A stretch of DNA of 14,951 nucleotides from Bacteroidales bacterium (GTDB lineage Bacteria; Bacteroidota; Bacteroidia; Bacteroidales; UBA3824): positions 1-14,951 of the forward strand of contig JAFYFR010000028.1 in assembly GCA_017543645.1 (NCBI GenBank), read 5' to 3'. The notes under the pieces are model-generated. The model was not told where the DNA came from and did no database searches. It saw nothing but the letters and a program-made list of their open reading frames with translations. Shown here one piece after another: positions 7,568-14,906 of the stretch. Position 1 is the stretch's first letter. The number at the start of each line of letters is the position of its first letter. The translations under genes were made by a program, and so were the position numbers.

Positions 7568-7855
7568 TTATTCTGTGTAATCGTAATTCTCAACCAATTC
7601 CATACCACATTTGCTGCAGTCGCCGGGCTGGTCGAAATAGTCGTTGCAGTTGACACACATATATTTTTTGTTTGTGTCTTTGGGGGCTGAAGCGGCGTTG
7701 TCGGCGGGTTTCTGTTGCTGGGTGGTCTGTTCGGCTGGTTGGCCGGATGGTTTTTGCGTGTTGTTGTCTTGGTTGTTGGTTCCGCTCTGGGCGCATGAAG
7801 CCAACATCGAAATCATAACGGCAGCAGTGGCTGCAAGTAATACCTTTTTAATCAT
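7568..7855 (-). CDS. Small lipoprotein with a four-cysteine, heavy-metal-binding-domain-like tail
   Basis: The 95-aa product has a lipoprotein signal peptide with lipobox LASC (Cys21). A low-complexity Gln/Asn/Pro/Thr/Ala linker (about 22-60) follows. The C-terminal knob is YMCVNC (Cys67, Cys70), then QPGDCSKCGMELVEN (Cys80, Cys83). The PG-x-C-x2-CGM-x-LV pattern matches the short domain found at the ends of copper and other heavy-metal export proteins, where it usually reads CPMHP then PGxCPxCGMxL. Here CPMH is replaced by CVNC, giving two CxxC pairs like a zinc ribbon. A membrane-anchored metal-binding role is inferred. The gene lies one base after the stop codon of the upstream lipoprotein gene, so the two are surely cotranscribed, and a terminator follows. 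Confidence 0.82.
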   Translation of the reverse strand: MIKKVLLAATAAVMISMLASCAQSGTNNQDNNTQKPSGQPAEQTTQQQKPADNAASAPKDTNKKYMCVNCNDYFDQPGDCSKCGMELVENYDYTE

Positions 7856-7856
7856 T

Positions 7857-8288
7857 TTATTTGAGTTTTAAATTAATTACATTGTTGTCTACTTGCCAGC
7901 ATGTATCATCGTTGCAGATGTAGTAACTTGTAGAAAGCCTTGCGTTTACAGGTACATATACAGTGTCGCTACCTTTGAGGTATTTGGCTAAGTAGGTGTA
8001 GTTCGATCCTGTTTTTAGAGTGATAACCGCAGGCGAGGATATCGCTGTGGTTTGTGTAGCTATTCTGTTACGTTCAATGTTGCCGTAATATACAGTGATG
8101 GGAACTTCCTTGTTTTCAGAATTTAAGGTGATTTTTAGCTTGACATCGTAAGATTCAGGCTCTTCGTAGAGATTGCAGTTGCAATCTTCGCCGTCGTTTC
8201 CGTTGTTATCAAAATCATTGTCGGTGAGAGATTCGCATCCCACTGTTAAACAGCATATTAATAGTAACGTATACCTGAATAATGACAT
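7857..8288 (-). CDS. Hypothetical lipoprotein with Asp/Asn-rich N-terminus and paired cysteines
   Basis: The 143-aa product has a signal peptide with lipobox LTVGC (Cys18). The mature N-terminus is strongly acidic (TDNDFDNNGNDGED, 22-35) and is followed by CNC (Cys36, Cys38). Residues 48-140 look like a single beta-sandwich (alternating hydrophobic strands such as YDVKLKITL and VITLKTG). Near its end are Cys125 and Cys130 (ICNDDTCW). I do not recognise a named family. The Asp/Asn run could bind calcium, and the cysteines could form disulfides or bind metal; both are inference. It is the first gene of a two-gene operon with the zinc-ribbon-like lipoprotein, and is divergent from the hybrid two-component gene. 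Confidence 0.75.
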   Translation of the reverse strand: MSLFRYTLLLICCLTVGCESLTDNDFDNNGNDGEDCNCNLYEEPESYDVKLKITLNSENKEVPITVYYGNIERNRIATQTTAISSPAVITLKTGSNYTYLAKYLKGSDTVYVPVNARLSTSYYICNDDTCWQVDNNVINLKLK

Positions 8289-8311
8289 ATCTGTAACCTT
8301 TAGTTGTTTTG

Positions 8312-8341
8312 CAAAAATAGTAAAAATTTGTTTGTAACAAC
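8312..8341 (-). promoter_or_regulatory. Promoter of the lipoprotein operon
   Basis: On the minus strand TATTTTTG (complement of 8312-8319) is an exact TAnnTTTG. GTTG (complement of 8338-8341) lies 18 bp upstream as a -33-like element. The expected leader before the ATG at 8288 is about 15-20 nt. Confidence 0.6.
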
Positions 8342-8358
8342 TTTTTTTTTCATCTTTG
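8327..8358 (+). promoter_or_regulatory. Possible promoter of the hybrid two-component gene
   Basis: TTTG at 8327-8330 is followed after 20 bp by CATCTTTG (8351-8358), one mismatch from TAnnTTTG. Its -33 element overlaps the -33 region of the divergent lipoprotein promoter, so the two would compete or be controlled together. The leader before the ATG at 8370 would be very short, under 10 nt, which is a reason for caution. Confidence 0.45.
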
Positions 8359-8369
8359 CACTGATAAAA

Positions 8370-11147
8370 ATGATGAAACGTCCTATTTTACTTGTCATCG
8401 CCATATTTTGTGCGGTGTTAGAAACTATTGCGCAAACCGACAGCGCTGATTATTATTACCAGCTTTGCAACAAAAGTACTGGTAACGAGCGTGTTGCCGT
8501 TGTTAATCGCTTTTTCGACTATATATACCGCGAAAATATTTCCGATTCGTTAATTACATACACCGTAAGCGACACTTCCGAGATGTACGTTACAATGGTG
8601 TATTGGCTGGGCGAATGGTATTTTTCGGCATCCGACTACGATAAATGCACGTTGTACAGCAAAAAGGCACTTGACATGTGTATCGAACAAGGCAATACCT
8701 CGATAATTGCCGACTGCTACAATACCCTTGCTGTAAGTCTACAGTGTCAGGGTGATTATCCTAACGCTTTGATTTATCAAACAGAGGCTTACAAATTGGA
8801 TTCTATTGCGCAAAATTTCAAGAACCTTAGTTCGTCGCTAAGCAATATGGCGGCACTTTATTATTCAATAGGTCAATTCGACGCAGCTGAAAAATTTATT
8901 CTCGAGGCTATTGGGGTGGAGAAAAAACTCGACCGCAGCGACCGCATGGCTATCCGTCTTGGAATGGCATCGGAAATTTACATGAAGCTCAACAATATCA
9001 AGGAAGCTTACCAATATGCCTACAGAGCCTATCAGATTGACAGTACCGACGGACGTACCGGCAAGGCGGCAATCCGGCTTTCTCAGTTGGCAGAAGTGTA
9101 TATCGTGTTAGACAGCATTGACTTAGCCGAAAAAATAATCAACCGTGCTATGCCGGTGTTGAAAACTAACAATAATCTCAACTCGGTGAGCATATGTGAT
9201 ATACAGTTGGGCAGAATTTTCCTATCAAGAAATCAGAAAGATACTGCCGTCCGTTATTTTTCGGAAGGTCTTGAACTCTGCAACAAAATTGGCAACCGTT
9301 TTAATCAAAAAAATGCCTGTCATGGTCTTTACAAGTGCCTGAAAGATACCGACCCGAAACGCGCCTTGGAATATCTCGAACGTTATTCGTACCTTGCCGA
9401 CAGCATGTACCGCGAGGAAACCGCCATTGAGCTGAGCCATTACCGCATTAAGTACGAAACCGACAAGCTGCAGCTTATCAACCAAGAGAAAGTGAAGGAG
9501 AACCGGCGAATAATGTTGACTTCTGTGATAATCCTTATTGCGTTGATTATCATTATATTGTGTCTTGCTTATATTATTAAGATAAAAAGCCGCGCACAGC
9601 AGCTTACCAAAAAAATCCAGCAGATAAGGGAGGAGTTTTTTACAAATGTTACCCACGAGTTTCGTACGCCTCTCACTGTGATTCTCGGACTTGCCCGCCG
9701 CCTCCAGAAAGACGATACCGGCGCAAAAGATTCGGGCGGACGTATTGAGCGTCAGGGAACGCGACTTTTAACACTGATTAACAGCCTGTTGGATATTTCA
9801 AAAATCAAATCTGCAATAGACCCGCCCAAACTACAGAAAGGCGATATTGTTGTGCATATCAGAATGATAGTAGAAGGATTGGACTATTATGCCAACGAAA
9901 AGCACATCTCCCTCAGCTACCGTCCTCGCGAAAACTGCCTTATAACCATGATTGAGCCGGAGTATCTTCAAAAAATTATCTCCAATCTCGTAGCCAACGC
10001 TATCAAATACACTTCGGAGTATGGTAATGTGGAGGTTACGAGCCATGTGGAAGACAAATATTTCTTTCTCAGCGTAACCGATACCGGCAAAGGTATCAAG
10101 GAGGAGGATATTCCGCATATTTTTGACACGTTTTACCGCGCCGGCGAAACCGACGGCGTTACGGGCACTGGCATAGGTCTTTCGCTTGTGAAGATATGTG
10201 CAGAGGCTCTCGGAGGCTCGGTTTCAGTGAAGAGCGGCAATGCTGGTACTATGTTTACGGTTAAGCTACCTATCAAAGAATTCGACACTGAAGAAAAATC
10301 GTTGCTTACCGATATTATGGCTCAAAACCAGCGAGTTATGTCGCAGGACATCCTTGTTATCGAAGACGATTCGGATATTTCGTATTACATTGGCAGCGAG
10401 TTAAACAGTGTGTACAATGTAACATACGCGTTCAATGGCGAAGATGGTTACGAAAAGGCTGTTCAGGAGCTTCCCGACATAATTATCACCGATGTGAAGA
10501 TGCCAGGCATGGACGGCTACACTCTCACAAAAAAAATCAGGGAAAACGGAATAACTTCGCATATCCCCGTAATTATGGTAACGGCTAAAACTAACGTTGA
10601 TGACAAAATACGTGGTATTGAGGTAGGTGCGGATGCTTATCTCTACAAACCCTTTAACCCGGAGGAACTCATTACCACTATCAAACATATATTAGACAAA
10701 TACCGCTTTCTGCGCGAAAAATATGCAGCAATTACAGTTAACGAAACCTCTTCCGATGCCGGCAAGCCTTTTGAAATCAACAATTCGGCTGAAAAACTCA
10801 GTGATTCGGCGGTTATGGTCAAGAATCAGGAATTTATCCTAAAACTCAACGACAAGATAGTTTCTGCCATGCACAACGGCCGTCCCGACGTGGAATCTCT
10901 CGCTTCGGAGATGTTCATGAGCCGTTCGCAGCTCAACCGCAAGATTATCGCCGTTACAGGTATGAGTCCAACCGCCTATATTATCCAGATGCGTATTGGC
11001 ATTGCAAAAAAAATGTTAGACAGCGACTATTTTATTCCCATCGGCGACATTGCGTCGAAATGCGGATTCGACGACGTGTCGTATTTTTCAAGAGTTTTCA
11101 AACAAATTTGCGGAATGACACCTTCGCAGTATAGAAAGAAGAATTAG
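8370..11147 (+). CDS. Hybrid two-component system regulator with TPR sensor (kinase, receiver, AraC output in one chain)
   Basis: The 925-aa protein joins a whole signalling path. A signal peptide (about residues 1-20) leads into a periplasmic sensor of tetratricopeptide-like repeats (about 30-370; for example GDYPNALIYQTEAYKLD and IGQFDAAEKFILEAI). One transmembrane helix follows (about 383-403). The kinase has the H-box THEFRTPL with His429, N-box Asn543 in SNLVANAIKY, G1 box DTGKGI (571-576) and G2 box GTGIGLSL (599-606). The receiver has the acidic pair Asp666/Asp667, phospho-acceptor Asp708 in ITDVKMPGMDGY and Lys760. The output is an AraC-type HTH pair (about 838-922). All catalytic residues are present. 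The most common family members sense glycans with a two-beta-propeller sensor; this one uses TPRs, so its ligand may be a peptide or protein. The start at 8370 (or 8373) yields the signal peptide; an upstream TTG at 8304 does not fit. Confidence 0.94.
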   Translation: MMKRPILLVIAIFCAVLETIAQTDSADYYYQLCNKSTGNERVAVVNRFFDYIYRENISDSLITYTVSDTSEMYVTMVYWLGEWYFSASDYDKCTLYSKKALDMCIEQGNTSIIADCYNTLAVSLQCQGDYPNALIYQTEAYKLDSIAQNFKNLSSSLSNMAALYYSIGQFDAAEKFILEAIGVEKKLDRSDRMAIRLGMASEIYMKLNNIKEAYQYAYRAYQIDSTDGRTGKAAIRLSQLAEVYIVLDSIDLAEKIINRAMPVLKTNNNLNSVSICDIQLGRIFLSRNQKDTAVRYFSEGLELCNKIGNRFNQKNACHGLYKCLKDTDPKRALEYLERYSYLADSMYREETAIELSHYRIKYETDKLQLINQEKVKENRRIMLTSVIILIALIIIILCLAYIIKIKSRAQQLTKKIQQIREEFFTNVTHEFRTPLTVILGLARRLQKDDTGAKDSGGRIERQGTRLLTLINSLLDISKIKSAIDPPKLQKGDIVVHIRMIVEGLDYYANEKHISLSYRPRENCLITMIEPEYLQKIISNLVANAIKYTSEYGNVEVTSHVEDKYFFLSVTDTGKGIKEEDIPHIFDTFYRAGETDGVTGTGIGLSLVKICAEALGGSVSVKSGNAGTMFTVKLPIKEFDTEEKSLLTDIMAQNQRVMSQDILVIEDDSDISYYIGSELNSVYNVTYAFNGEDGYEKAVQELPDIIITDVKMPGMDGYTLTKKIRENGITSHIPVIMVTAKTNVDDKIRGIEVGADAYLYKPFNPEELITTIKHILDKYRFLREKYAAITVNETSSDAGKPFEINNSAEKLSDSAVMVKNQEFILKLNDKIVSAMHNGRPDVESLASEMFMSRSQLNRKIIAVTGMSPTAYIIQMRIGIAKKMLDSDYFIPIGDIASKCGFDDVSYFSRVFKQICGMTPSQYRKKN

Positions 11148-11209
11148 GATTTTTTTTCCATTGATTATCAATTGTTTTGCTATTGTTTGTGTGTGGAAAA
11201 TCCTAATTC
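11141..11209 (+). repeat. Long stem-loop overlapping the regulator's stop codon
   Basis: Perfect 13-bp arms GAATTAGGATTTT (11141-11153) and AAAATCCTAATTC (11197-11209) are separated by 43 nt. The left arm contains the stop codon of the hybrid regulator (11145-11147). A poor T run follows (11219-11225), so it may be a 3'-end stabilising or terminating structure. Confidence 0.6.
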
Positions 11210-11375
11210 TCCAGATGCTTTTTTTGTGTTTTTGCGACGATAATACCATTTTTTAAATCCATAATCCTAACAGAAAAAACGATTATGCTCTTTCTTTGCA
11301 TCAGTAAAAGAAAGGAAAGAAATCATTTTTATCAATTGTTTTGAATTAAATTTTTTTAGTTAGAAGGTTGGTTAT

Positions 11376-11410
11376 AAAAAACGACCGCCTTATTCAAGCG
11401 GTCGTTTTTT
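11376..11410. terminator. Strong bidirectional intrinsic terminator
   Basis: Perfect 13-bp arms AAAAAACGACCGC (11376-11388) and GCGGTCGTTTTTT (11398-11410) enclose a 9-nt loop. T runs follow the stem on both strands. It suits the end of the regulator transcript from the left and of the deacetylase transcript from the right. Confidence 0.92.
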
Positions 11411-11496
11411 TCTATTGATTGTTAGTATTTACGATTTAAGTTATTTGTGTTATTAACCTTTATTAGTTTAAAAATTAATACCTTTATAGATTTACC

Positions 11497-11534
11497 CCCT
11501 GCACATTCCCCTTAGCTTGCAGGGCTTTTTTTTT
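11497..11534 (+). terminator. Second plus-strand intrinsic terminator
   Basis: Arms CCCTGCA (11497-11503) and TGCAGGG (11518-11524) enclose a 14-nt loop, followed by C and nine T (11526-11534). No plus-strand gene lies between it and the terminator at 11376-11410. It ends 5 bp before the deacetylase stop codon on the other strand. Confidence 0.75.
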
Positions 11535-11538
11535 GCCT

Positions 11539-12525
11539 TTACTCAACTTTTTTGATTTGGTAATTATGATGCGGTACTACGTTAAAAATTATTGCGCCGT
11601 TTTCGATACGTGAGGCTACCTCTTTTTTGCCGTCGAAAACTTTGGCTGAGGTCCATTTCTTGGGCAGCTGGCGGCTTACGGTTATGGGCTGGTCGAAACA
11701 GGTGAGGGTACTCTCTGCACCTACCGTAACCTCTGCCAAATATCCGTCGGAGGTTTTCTTTTCGTTGATTATTAACGAATTGCGTTCAATAAGATATTTT
11801 GTGGCAGCGGCAAAGGTGGTTACCCAATAATCTTTGGGATTGTCGCTTACAAATTTTAAGTGAGCATCAAAATCCTCTGATTTTATGGGCGAGTATCCGC
11901 CGTCGCCATCAACGCCGTGAAGCAGAAATGTTGTCCAGCCGTTGAAAGGCACAGCGGCGGCCACTGCCTTGTTGAAATCGTCGGCATTTACCACATGTCC
12001 CTCAGGTCCGCAGAGAATCGATGAAATATCCATCAAATTTTTGGGTGTGGGCTGTTCGCTCTGACCACTGCAAGTGCGTGCCGAAATGTAGTATTCTGCC
12101 ACGATATTGTCGTTGACGCGCACACAGTAGGGATAAACCATTGTGATACAGGGCTTACCGATTTTTTCTTCGATAATTTGTTTTGAAGATTCAAGTTGCC
12201 TGCGCTGTTCTTGCTCGTCGATTTGATTGAAATATGGGTGTGTGATGGTGTGCGATGCTATTTCGTGACCATTTTTCGATGCGTCGGCAAATGGTTGCCA
12301 ATCTTGCACCCAATCTGTTACCAAGTTGAATGTTGCCTTAAAGCCGTATTTATCTAAAATTGGCACGGCAATGGGCATTTGGTTTGGTGTACCGTCGTCG
12401 AACGAGTAGGTGATAGCCGATTTTTTGAAATCAAACCACGTGGCAGTTTTGTATTCCTTCGGCGTTTGTGCTGATAATAATAAAGGTGTAGCAAGCATAA
12501 TTGCTGTAATTAATTGTGATTTCAT
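11539..12525 (-). CDS. Secreted polysaccharide deacetylase (CE4/NodB-like)
   Basis: The 328-aa product has a signal peptide (residues 1-19, ending LLSA before QT). The NodB-type domain covers about residues 35-255. Motif 1 is TYSFDDG with Asp43 and Asp44 (catalytic base and metal ligand). Motif 2 is SHTITH with metal ligands His92 and His96. VYPYC (130-134) stands where motif 3 normally has an Arg (RxPY), and LLHG with His203 is the C-terminal catalytic motif. Residues 260-328 look like a small beta-sandwich. Members of this fold remove acetyl groups from chitin, peptidoglycan or xylan; the substrate is not readable here. With GH43 enzymes in the same window, acetylated xylan is possible but unproven. 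The gene is 67 bp downstream of the EF-hand membrane protein gene, with a palindromic repeat between. Confidence 0.88.
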   Translation of the reverse strand: MKSQLITAIMLATPLLLSAQTPKEYKTATWFDFKKSAITYSFDDGTPNQMPIAVPILDKYGFKATFNLVTDWVQDWQPFADASKNGHEIASHTITHPYFNQIDEQEQRRQLESSKQIIEEKIGKPCITMVYPYCVRVNDNIVAEYYISARTCSGQSEQPTPKNLMDISSILCGPEGHVVNADDFNKAVAAAVPFNGWTTFLLHGVDGDGGYSPIKSEDFDAHLKFVSDNPKDYWVTTFAAATKYLIERNSLIINEKKTSDGYLAEVTVGAESTLTCFDQPITVSRQLPKKWTSAKVFDGKKEVASRIENGAIIFNVVPHHNYQIKKVE

Positions 12526-12546
12526 AATGTGGTTTTATTTAAAAAC

Positions 12547-12574
12547 GTAGGGACGTGCCGTGGCGCGTCCCTAC
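12547..12574. repeat. Palindromic repeat, copy 3 (best preserved)
   Basis: Perfect 9-bp arms GTAGGGACG (12547-12555) and CGTCCCTAC (12566-12574) surround TGCCGTGGCG. That core can extend the stem by one wobble and three GC pairs. It shares the core with copies 1 and 2 near 6412-6482. On the minus strand the stem is followed by GTTTTTAAA, a terminator-like T run, placed between the stop of the membrane protein gene and the start of the deacetylase gene. Confidence 0.85.
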
Positions 12575-12592
12575 TATTATTAATTATTTTTA

Positions 12593-14872
12593 TTATTCTG
12601 CTGGAGCTGCCTCGGGTGCTACATCGGGTGCAGGTGCGGCAGTTACAGGATTAAATATCGAATCGATAAATTCCTGAATTGGCGAACCTTGGTATGGCAG
12701 GCCGAAACGTGTGAGCCAGCCTTTCAAGTAGCATATTATAAATAATATGGCAAGTATTATAAGACCCCACCAGAGGAAACGGAGTTTTGATTTTTTCTTT
12801 ACAAACGGGTCTTTTACACCGATAACTGGGAATTTTACAAGCTGCGTAAATGTTGCGCCAAAGAGTGTGTTTACTTTGGTAGCGGAGTTGAGAGCCCAGC
12901 CGTTGGCATTGAGAATGGGCGAGAGGTTGCGTTTGCGCAGTTTGAGCCAAGCCAAAAACATCGACGGTCCTGAAATCAGCAACAAGATTCCAATTATTGC
13001 CAAAATCATCTTTGGAATCGACAGTGCTAAGAAACCTGTTGCCGCCGAAGCCAAGAAAGTGCCAATCATACCGAGAGCCATACCAATAGCGGCAAAAATT
13101 CCGCAGAATTTGGCAATGTCGAACGCCTGTTTCTTTTCGCTCAACAGCGGGTCGGCGGGAGGAGTAGCTCCGTCAGCAGGTTTTTCGGTGAGTTTTGTGC
13201 CGGCTTCTGAAATTTTACCGAGAGTATCGCCAGTCATTTTTTCGTCTTTGCTGGCGGCAAACTTGGTTACCTGCTCTTCTATAAATTTGCTTACCTTGCG
13301 GTAGGGTGTCCAAAATGCCTGACGGATGCTAATTGGGTTGTCAATAATTTTGGTAACGGTAGCATCCCAGTCGAGACCGTCGCGATCGTAGAAAATGGCG
13401 TGTTTGCCGGGCATAAGGTTGTCGATGTCGCCATCGGTAACTGCGGCGGCTATCTGCATTGTCTTGTTTTTCACTTTGTTAACGCAGTCGCAGTATAGCA
13501 GGTAAATGCCAGACGAAACAATATCTGCACCGTGTTTGCCCATATCGGCAACTCGGATACAGAGGTCGCACGAACGCTGGTCGATAAACAGTGTGCCGGC
13601 TTGGAAAATAGCCTTGAACTCGCGGTCGTAAAAGTCGGTGAATGTTACAAAGTTGCGCAAGAAAAGGTGAAAATCGCGATAAAGGTGAAGAAGTTTGTCA
13701 ACCGAAAGAATTGAATCAGATTCATCTTTCAATGCGATGTCTTTTTCGATGAGGTCGAGAATATCTTGTTTGCGGTTTTCGGCAACAATCTGTTTAATGG
13801 TGTCGGCACCGATAGATTCCACAATTGTACCCTTTTTATCTGCCTTCCAAGCGGTGTAGGGGGCAAATTTGGCTGCAATGCCGTTCCATTCTGCCTCGGT
13901 GATTTGAGTTTTTCCGGCAAAATCCACGTCGAAAATCAGTTTTTTTACTTCGGCAATTTTGGCTTGCCAAGCGGGGTTGATACCTTCGGCAAGGTTGAGA
14001 GCATTGTTTTCGGTGATGCGGGCGAGCGGGTAGGCGGCAATTTTTTCGATATTGTCGGCAAGGTTTTCGCCGCTTATTTTTGAAAGTTCATCTAACTGAA
14101 TTTCAAGAGCATTGCAGGTATCTTTGTTGAAAGCCACCATTTTGCAACGTACAAAATAGTCGTCAACTTTGGCTTTAACGGCATTGTAAGCGTTGAGTGC
14201 AGCCTCGGTGTCGGCGCCGTAGGGTAGGATAGAGGCGGCATCGGCAATGGATTTTGCATTCCAAGCGTCAAAGTCGGCACATTCGGCGTAGAATTTTTCC
14301 ACAAGGTCTTTGTCAACGCCGGGTTCGCCGCTACGGTCTTGAAGTGAGCCAACAGTTTCGATAGCGGCGTGAATAATTTTTTGCAAAGCCTCGTCGTCGG
14401 CAGATTTTTCGGTGATAATGCCGTCGCCGTTGAATTGCGTTTTTGCAAAAATGGCTATTGTGTCGCTGGTGTCTTCAATGGCAATAGAGTCTTTCTCTTT
14501 TTGCAGATTTGCAAGAATCTGTTTTGCCGAATTGTAGAGTTTTTTGCCCTCGTCGGAATTTTGGTTGATGTCGGCAAGGCGTATTTCAGAATCGTGTTTT
14601 AGCAACAAATCGTTGTTGGTAATCACGTTGGTAATCCATTTGGCGGTAGTAACCACGTCTTGAACGCGGATTTTGCCGTCTTTGTCGGCGTCGATCATTT
14701 GGAGGGTCTTGTCGTCGAATTCCAAGCCCGATGTGGGACAACTAAGCACTGTCCACATTTTTTGATCAAGTTCGTCCAAATGGGCAATATCATCGCCCGA
14801 TTCAATGCTAACGCGGGTAACTCCGCCTATTTTGGAGAACTTCCATTTGTAAGATGACTTCTTTTCTTCCAT
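12593..14872 (-). CDS. Large EF-hand membrane protein of unknown function
   Basis: I do not recognise a characterised family for this 759-aa protein. It has no signal peptide. A canonical EF-hand loop, DADKDGKIRVQD, spans residues 61-72. A degenerate second loop lies near 146-157 (FNGDGIITEKS) and a possible third near 315-328. Residues 80-420 are mostly helical and acidic. A cysteine cluster follows: SCDLC (Cys435, Cys438) and YCDC (Cys461, Cys463). Three transmembrane helices lie near the C-terminus (about 590-615, 619-642 and 698-716). The tail is Ala/Pro-rich (742-759). The large N-terminal part is therefore probably cytoplasmic, unusual for a bacterial calcium-binding protein. The ATG at 14872 follows a good -7 box. 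The deacetylase gene lies downstream on the same strand. Function is not inferred beyond likely metal or calcium binding at the membrane. Confidence 0.85.
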   Translation of the reverse strand: MEEKKSSYKWKFSKIGGVTRVSIESGDDIAHLDELDQKMWTVLSCPTSGLEFDDKTLQMIDADKDGKIRVQDVVTTAKWITNVITNNDLLLKHDSEIRLADINQNSDEGKKLYNSAKQILANLQKEKDSIAIEDTSDTIAIFAKTQFNGDGIITEKSADDEALQKIIHAAIETVGSLQDRSGEPGVDKDLVEKFYAECADFDAWNAKSIADAASILPYGADTEAALNAYNAVKAKVDDYFVRCKMVAFNKDTCNALEIQLDELSKISGENLADNIEKIAAYPLARITENNALNLAEGINPAWQAKIAEVKKLIFDVDFAGKTQITEAEWNGIAAKFAPYTAWKADKKGTIVESIGADTIKQIVAENRKQDILDLIEKDIALKDESDSILSVDKLLHLYRDFHLFLRNFVTFTDFYDREFKAIFQAGTLFIDQRSCDLCIRVADMGKHGADIVSSGIYLLYCDCVNKVKNKTMQIAAAVTDGDIDNLMPGKHAIFYDRDGLDWDATVTKIIDNPISIRQAFWTPYRKVSKFIEEQVTKFAASKDEKMTGDTLGKISEAGTKLTEKPADGATPPADPLLSEKKQAFDIAKFCGIFAAIGMALGMIGTFLASAATGFLALSIPKMILAIIGILLLISGPSMFLAWLKLRKRNLSPILNANGWALNSATKVNTLFGATFTQLVKFPVIGVKDPFVKKKSKLRFLWWGLIILAILFIICYLKGWLTRFGLPYQGSPIQEFIDSIFNPVTAAPAPDVAPEAAPAE

Positions 14873-14898
14873 ATTGTTTTTTTGTTTTTAAATAATGC

Positions 14899-14906
14899 CA
14901 AAGTTA
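14899..14906 (-). promoter_or_regulatory. Promoter -7 box of the EF-hand membrane protein gene
   Basis: TAACTTTG on the minus strand is an exact TAnnTTTG match, placing the transcript start about 20 nt before the ATG at 14872. The -33 region (near 14926) is a weak match to TTTG. Confidence 0.55.

Larger units (their letters stand above)
11148..11538. other. Convergent intergenic region with three stem-loops and no gene recognised
   Basis: These 391 bases lie between the stops of the hybrid regulator (plus) and the deacetylase (minus). They are A/T-rich and hold the stem at 11141-11209, a strong bidirectional terminator at 11376-11410 and another plus-strand terminator at 11497-11534. A 14-bp direct repeat, TATCAATTGTTTTG, occurs at 11166-11179 and 11330-11343. 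The only open frame noticed, ATG at 11285 for 19 codons, has no supporting features. A small RNA ending at either plus-strand terminator is possible, but I find no convincing promoter. Confidence 0.6.

Noticed and set aside
8304..8369. 22-residue extension of the hybrid regulator from a TTG
   Set aside because: It would cover the divergent promoter region and place a second hydrophobic stretch before the true signal peptide.
11285..11344. 19-codon open frame in the convergent gap
   Set aside because: Too short, no promoter or ribosome-binding evidence, and it ends inside the repeated 14-mer.
12747..13304. 185-aa plus-strand open frame
   Set aside because: Antisense to the membrane-helix region of the EF-hand protein; its composition mirrors that gene and it has no start signals.
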